Positions 59,966-64,000 of a DNA stretch of 64,000 bases are shown one piece after another. The translations under genes were made by a program, and so were the position numbers. Position 1 is the stretch's first letter. The number at the start of each line of letters is the position of its first letter. This DNA is from Acidobacterium sp. (lineage in GTDB: Bacteria > Acidobacteriota > Terriglobia > Terriglobales > Acidobacteriaceae). Below the pieces are notes generated by a model. That model saw only the letters and a program-made list of their open reading frames with translations. It did not search any database and was not told the DNA's origin. Location of the stretch: positions 1 through 64,000 of the forward strand of contig PMUI01000019.1 of assembly GCA_003166955.1 (NCBI GenBank), written 5' to 3'.

Positions 59966-60496
59966 TCAGAGGCCTTGGGGCGAGTATATCTTTCGCACGG
60001 ATTCGATGCGGTTGGGGCCTTCGGCGGGTAGTTCCGCCAGCAATTCGGCGACGGTTTTATTGAGAACCGGGTGGCGGAGGCCGCGGGCAATCTCGGCGAG
60101 GGGCGCAAGGACGAATCGGCGCTCGGCGAGCGAGGGATGCGGGAGAGTGAGGCGCGGCGAGCTGAGGACGAGGTCGTCCATGAGCAGCAGGTCCAGATCG
60201 AGGGCGCGCGGGCCTTTGGGAATATCGCTGCCCCGCTCGCGGCCGTAGCGGCGCTCGACGCCAAGGAGGACGTCAAGCAGCGCCTCAGGGGCGAGGGCGG
60301 TCTCGAATGTAACAGCCGCGTTAACAAATGCAGGCTGATCCGTGAAGTCAACAGGTTCGGTGCGGTAGAGCGAGGAGCGCGCGACGACTTTGCCGACGGC
60401 CGCGAGGTCTCCGATAGCGGCGAGGATGGTCTGCTCGGGCGCGCCGGCGGGCGAGGGAAGATTGGCGCCTAGGCCGATGGCGGCGAGCGGGCTCAC
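59966..60496 (-). CDS. folK: 2-amino-4-hydroxy-6-hydroxymethyldihydropteridine pyrophosphokinase
   Basis: A 176-residue HPPK of folate synthesis. IGLGANLPSP at the N-terminus, SSLYRTEPV and the signature GPRALDLDLLLMDD with two catalytic Asp residues, followed by LPHPSLAERRFVLAPLAEI. Divergent from nadD with 57 bases between. Confidence 0.94.
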   Translation of the reverse strand: MSPLAAIGLGANLPSPAGAPEQTILAAIGDLAAVGKVVARSSLYRTEPVDFTDQPAFVNAAVTFETALAPEALLDVLLGVERRYGRERGSDIPKGPRALDLDLLLMDDLVLSSPRLTLPHPSLAERRFVLAPLAEIARGLRHPVLNKTVAELLAELPAEGPNRIESVRKIYSPQGL

Positions 60497-60553
60497 AAAG
60501 TCACACTAATCGAATTTCGCCGCTGGCGCTGGTCGCGTTTATGCTCAAAAGAC

Positions 60554-61237
60554 ATGAAGATCGGCTTCTTTGGAGGCAGTTTCGATCCGCCGCACCGCGG
60601 GCATGTGGCGCTGGCGCGGCTGGCGATGGAGTGCGTCGGCCTCGGACGCGTGTTGTTCGCGCCGGCAGGCCTTCAGCCGCTGAAGCGCGACCGTTCCCAG
60701 GCGAGCTACGCGGACCGCGTGGCGATGACCAATCTGGCGATCGAGGGCGAGGCGGGACTGGAGCTGTCGGAGATCGACGCGCCGCGAGGCGACGGGAAGC
60801 CGAACTACACGATCGACACGGTGCGCGCCCTGAAGAAAACGCTGGCGGAAGAGGACCGGCTCTTTTTTCTGATGGGGGCCGATTCGTTCCTGAGCATCAG
60901 TAAATGGCATCGCTCCAGCGAGCTGCTGGTGGCGTGCGATTTTATTGTGGGATCGCGGCCGGGATTCGACCTGAGCCGGATTGCCGCGGCGTTGCCGGCG
61001 AGCATCGCGGTGGGCTCCTGCGACACGACGCAGCCGGACAATCTGGTGCTGTGCCTGCACGGGGCGGGACAGCGGGAATCGCGGCTGTATCTGCTGCCCG
61101 ATCTGAGCGAACTGGCTTCGGCCAGCGGCATTCGCGCCTCATTGCAGCGGGGGGCAGAGCCGCGCTGGGATCTGGATCCCAAAGTGGCTGCGTACATCCG
61201 CCAGCAGGGGCTCTACCGGGACAGCCGGGCTTCGTGA
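60554..61237 (+). CDS. nadD: nicotinate-nucleotide adenylyltransferase
   Basis: A 227-residue nucleotidyltransferase. GGSFDPPHRGHVALAR holds the HxGH motif, MGADSFLSISKWHRS follows, and the ISxxxR-type loop appears in GIRASLQRG. It makes nicotinate adenine dinucleotide. The window thus holds two NAD genes, nadC and nadD. Confidence 0.94.
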   Translation: MKIGFFGGSFDPPHRGHVALARLAMECVGLGRVLFAPAGLQPLKRDRSQASYADRVAMTNLAIEGEAGLELSEIDAPRGDGKPNYTIDTVRALKKTLAEEDRLFFLMGADSFLSISKWHRSSELLVACDFIVGSRPGFDLSRIAAALPASIAVGSCDTTQPDNLVLCLHGAGQRESRLYLLPDLSELASASGIRASLQRGAEPRWDLDPKVAAYIRQQGLYRDSRAS

Positions 61238-61316
61238 TTCTGCTCGCCGGACCGCGCGCGATTCCCCAGGCGCGGTGAATTGCCGTACCATCGAAACGAG
61301 AGCGCTCACCCCACGC

Positions 61317-61832
61317 ATGGCATCGACGGAAACCCGCAAAATGGTTCTGGCCGCGGCTGCGGCCTGCGAAGACAAAAAAGGCGAAGAGACGAGGATTCTG
61401 CAACTCGATCCCGCGGATTCGGCCTTCACCGATTTCTTCCTCATCACCAGCACGGCCAACGATCGGCAGTCGCAGGCGATTGCCGACGAGATCGAGGCGC
61501 GCCTGAAACGCGAGTTCGCGCAATATCCGAACTCGGTGGAGGGGCGGCGGCTGGGCGAGTGGATCCTGATGGACTACGTGGATTTCGTGGTCCACATTTT
61601 CCTGCGCGAGCGTCGTGCGTTTTACGACCTTGAGCGGCTGCGGAAGTCGGCGCGGCCGATCGAGTTGGCGGAGCTGACCGCGGCTCTGACCGAGAAGACG
61701 CTGGCGGCGCGGAAGAAGGCGCCGGTGAAGCGCGTGGTGAAGAAGGCCGTGGCAAAGAAGGTGACCGCGAAGAAGGCGGCGAAGAAAACCACGAAAAAAG
61801 CCAGGAAACCCTCCGTAAAACGCGGAGAATAG
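61317..61832 (+). CDS. rsfS: ribosome silencing factor RsfS with a long basic tail
   Basis: A 171-residue protein whose first ~115 residues match RsfS ([34 protein letters not shown]). The C-terminal ~50 residues are almost only Lys, Ala, Val and Thr ([21 protein letters not shown]), histone H1-like, and absent from short RsfS proteins. RsfS binds L14 to keep 50S subunits apart. An in-frame GTG at 61275 is an alternative start. Confidence 0.9.
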   Translation: MASTETRKMVLAAAAACEDKKGEETRILQLDPADSAFTDFFLITSTANDRQSQAIADEIEARLKREFAQYPNSVEGRRLGEWILMDYVDFVVHIFLRERRAFYDLERLRKSARPIELAELTAALTEKTLAARKKAPVKRVVKKAVAKKVTAKKAAKKTTKKARKPSVKRGE

Positions 61833-61836
61833 GTTT

Positions 61837-62928
61837 GTGCCGAAGGCTGCATTCACCTTCGTCGATCTTTTCGCCGGTATCGGCGGAATGCGCATGGGGT
61901 TTGAGGCGGCGGGCGGGCGCTGCATCTTCACCAGCGAGTGGAATCCGTGGGCGTGCGAGACCTATGCGGCGAATTTCGGCACGGGCGAGGCGATTGCGGG
62001 CGACATTCGCGAGCAGGATGAGGACGCAATTCCCGATCATGATGTGCTGCTGGCCGGTTTTCCCTGCCAGCCGTTTTCGATTGCAGGCATAAGTAAGAAA
62101 AATGCGCTGGGGCGGCCGCACGGATTTGCGTGCGCGACGCAGGGGACGCTGTTTTTCGACGTGGCGCGGATTCTTGCAGCGAAACGGCCGTGGGCGTTTC
62201 TGCTCGAAAACGTGAAGAACCTGGTGAATCACGATCGCGGGCGCACGTTTCGCGTGATCCAGCAGACGCTGGAGGAAGAACTCGGCTACCGCGTTTCCTG
62301 GCGCGTGATCGACGCAGCGCATTTTGTTCCGCAGCATCGCGAGCGGATTCTGATTGCGGGGTTTCGTGAGGACTGCGGTTTTGATCTGAACGACGTGACG
62401 CTGCCGAGTGGCGGGACAAAGCTGCGGACGTTGCTGCATCCGGAAGATGGAAGCGAGGCGGCGGAGGAGCCGTACACACGAGGCCGACGCGCTGGGGTAA
62501 ATCCGAAGTACACGCTCACGAAGAAGCTCTGGGATTATTTGCAGGCGTACGCGGCGAAGCATCGCGCGGCGGGCAATGGGTTTGGGTTTGGGCTGGTGGA
62601 TGGGGACTCGGTCGCGCGCACGCTGTCGGCGCGGTATTACAAGGATGGGTCGGAGATTCTGGTGAGCCGGGGCGAAGGCGAGAATCCGCGGCGGCTGACT
62701 CCCAGGGAGTGCGCGCGCCTGATGGGTTTCCCTGACAGCTTCCGGATTCCGGTTTCTGACACGCAGGCGTACAAGCAGTTCGGGAACAGCGTGGTGGTAC
62801 CGGTGATCGTGACGGTGGCGCGGGCGATGCAGCCTCATCTTGTCCCTGAGGTGAAGGGTGAAACCGCTTCGAGGACGGCGCCGGTTCGGCGCGGGCCCAC
62901 CGCCGAGCCAGCCGCGTTGCTCCCATGA
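61837..62928 (+). CDS. dcm: DNA cytosine-C5 methyltransferase
   Basis: A 363-residue enzyme starting at a GTG four bases after rsfS. Motif [15 protein letters not shown], motif [11 protein letters not shown] with the catalytic Cys, motif VI LENVKN, motif [16 protein letters not shown], motif [17 protein letters not shown] and motif [11 protein letters not shown] are intact. The target recognition region lies at about 215-290. It is paired with vsr and has no restriction endonuclease next to it in the window. Confidence 0.94.
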   Translation: MPKAAFTFVDLFAGIGGMRMGFEAAGGRCIFTSEWNPWACETYAANFGTGEAIAGDIREQDEDAIPDHDVLLAGFPCQPFSIAGISKKNALGRPHGFACATQGTLFFDVARILAAKRPWAFLLENVKNLVNHDRGRTFRVIQQTLEEELGYRVSWRVIDAAHFVPQHRERILIAGFREDCGFDLNDVTLPSGGTKLRTLLHPEDGSEAAEEPYTRGRRAGVNPKYTLTKKLWDYLQAYAAKHRAAGNGFGFGLVDGDSVARTLSARYYKDGSEILVSRGEGENPRRLTPRECARLMGFPDSFRIPVSDTQAYKQFGNSVVVPVIVTVARAMQPHLVPEVKGETASRTAPVRRGPTAEPAALLP

Positions 62929-63338
62929 CCGACGTCCATACCCGGGAGCAGCGGAGCCGCAACATGGCGGCGATCCGTTCACGGAACACCAAGCCTGAGG
63001 TGCGGGTGCGGCGCGTACTGCACGCGATGGGGTTCCGGTTCCGGCTGCATCGCAAGGACCTGCCAGGGCGCCCGGACATTGTGCTGCCGAAGTTCCGGAC
63101 GGTGATTTTCGTCCACGGGTGCTTTTGGCACTGTCACCGTTGCAAATACGGGTCGGTGGTTCCGGCTACGCGGGCGGAGTTCTGGGCGGCGAAGCGAGGC
63201 GGAAATGTGGCGCGGGATCGGCGGCACGCGGCGGCACTGCGGCGGCTGGGGTGGCGCGTGGTGGTGGTGTGGGAGTGCGAGGTGCGCACGGATGCTGCAG
63301 CAGAGACGAAGCTCCGCGAGTTGCGCATCGGACGCTGA
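62925..63338 (+). CDS. vsr: very short patch repair (Vsr) endonuclease
   Basis: A 137-residue mismatch endonuclease overlapping dcm by four bases (ATGA). [27 protein letters not shown] with the catalytic Asp, [11 protein letters not shown] zinc-type motif and [10 protein letters not shown] are diagnostic. It nicks next to T:G mismatches formed by deamination of methylcytosine at Dcm sites. Confidence 0.95.
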   Translation: MTDVHTREQRSRNMAAIRSRNTKPEVRVRRVLHAMGFRFRLHRKDLPGRPDIVLPKFRTVIFVHGCFWHCHRCKYGSVVPATRAEFWAAKRGGNVARDRRHAAALRRLGWRVVVVWECEVRTDAAAETKLRELRIGR

Positions 63339-63354
63339 GGTAGCATCAAGTCGA

Positions 63355-64000
63355 ATGACTGAGCGTGAGCTGGGGGATTTGCCGACCGAGGCGCGCAATC
63401 CGGCGTCCGAGCGGATCGACGAGGTGTCGACGCTGGAGATGCTGGGGGTGATCCATGCGGCAGACCAGGAGGCGGTCGCCGCGGTTGGGCGCCAGCTGCC
63501 GCGGATTGCTGCCGCGGTCGATGCGATTGCGGCACGGATTGAAGAAGGCGGGCGACTGTACTACCTGGGTGCGGGGACGTCAGGGCGGCTGGGAGTGCTG
63601 GATGCCTCGGAGTGCCCGCCGACCTTCAACACGCCGCCAGAGTTGGTGCAGGGGATCATCGCGGGCGGCGAAGCGGCTCTGCGGCGGTCGATGGAGCGCG
63701 TGGAGGATGATCCTGCGCTGGGTGCGATGGATCTCGAGGAGAACGATTTTGGCGCGGGCGATGTGCTGGTGGGGATCGCCACCAGCGGGCGCACGCCGTA
63801 TGTGCTGGGCGGGATGGCGTACGCGCGGCGGCTGGGCGCGCTGACCGTGGGCGTGACGTGCGTGCCGGACTCGCCGGTGGCGGAGGCGGCGGAGATCGCG
63901 ATTGTGCCGGAGACCGGACCGGAGGTGGTGACGGGCTCGACGCGCATGAAGGCGGGCACGGCGACGAAGCTGGTGCTGAATATGCTCTCGACGGGCGCGT
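63355..64000 (+). CDS. murQ: N-acetylmuramic acid 6-phosphate etherase (truncated by the window end)
   Basis: The first ~215 residues are present and the frame runs off the window. [18 protein letters not shown], the SIS-domain [22 protein letters not shown] and [20 protein letters not shown] are typical of MurQ, which cleaves the lactyl ether of MurNAc-6-P in cell-wall recycling. ATG 63355 is the only good start. Confidence 0.93.
   Translation, partial: MTERELGDLPTEARNPASERIDEVSTLEMLGVIHAADQEAVAAVGRQLPRIAAAVDAIAARIEEGGRLYYLGAGTSGRLGVLDASECPPTFNTPPELVQGIIAGGEAALRRSMERVEDDPALGAMDLEENDFGAGDVLVGIATSGRTPYVLGGMAYARRLGALTVGVTCVPDSPVAEAAEIAIVPETGPEVVTGSTRMKAGTATKLVLNMLSTGA

Noticed and set aside
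57874-60063. Plus-strand 729-codon frame opposite the TonB receptor
   Set aside because: Antisense shadow with Ala/Gly/Arg bias, whereas the minus-strand frame has plug and barrel motifs.
61837-63338. Complete restriction-modification system
   Set aside because: Only a methyltransferase and a Vsr repair nuclease are present; Vsr is not a restriction enzyme.

Overview
The window looks like a chromosomal segment of an Acidobacteriota bacterium, probably class Terriglobia. The reasons are high GC, two very long Oar-like TonB-dependent receptors with an N-terminal carboxypeptidase-regulatory-like domain, TPR and CRTAC1/VCBS-repeat exported proteins, an arabinan-degradation locus, and the housekeeping order valS-nadC-birA-coaX-rlmD-comEC. 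This assignment is inference from gene content.

Region 1 (1-5.8 kb) is the most unusual part. It is a dense array of 28 tRNA genes, all on the minus strand, covering every amino acid except Cys and interrupted by a stand-alone HNH endonuclease gene. Seven of the tRNAs have C instead of U at position 33. One Leu-type tRNA appears to have an 8-nt anticodon loop. The tRNA-Trp gene is split by a palindrome-rich insert. Terminator-like hairpins sit just upstream of three array segments. An rtcB RNA-ligase gene lies just beyond the head of the array, which suggests an accessory tRNA supply and repair locus.

Region 2 (5.8-12.6 kb) is a polyhydroxyalkanoate (PHA) cluster: an SDR gene, a thiolase (PhaA-like) and acetoacetyl-CoA reductase (PhaB-like) on the plus strand; class III synthase phaC, a short PhaE-like subunit and a phasin on the minus strand; then the divergent repressor phaR. 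A perfect 17-bp palindrome lies between the phasin and phaR, and most of it recurs upstream of the first SDR gene.

Region 3 (12.6-27.6 kb) holds two modules, each a TonB-dependent receptor, then a terminator, then a TPR protein. They flank a ROK-family regulator and are followed by a CRTAC1/UnbV protein. Region 4 (27.7-37.3 kb) encodes a GH39-like enzyme, a GH51 arabinofuranosidase, a GH43 arabinanase, a GH127 beta-L-arabinofuranosidase, ribulokinase and a LacI-type regulator. Shared promoter/operator-like motifs tie these genes, the CRTAC1 gene and the second receptor together.

Region 5 (37.4-54.9 kb) has an exported adenosine deaminase and a GT1-like glycosyltransferase, then long minus-strand runs: valS, nadC, birA, coaX, an unknown gene, rlmD and comEC (frameshifted), followed further along by a BamD-like protein, rpe, a DMT transporter and a ThiE-like protein. 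Region 6 (55-64 kb) has sthA, a ROK protein and a DoxX-like gene on plus; folK and a TonB receptor on minus; and nadD, rsfS, dcm, vsr and a truncated murQ on plus.
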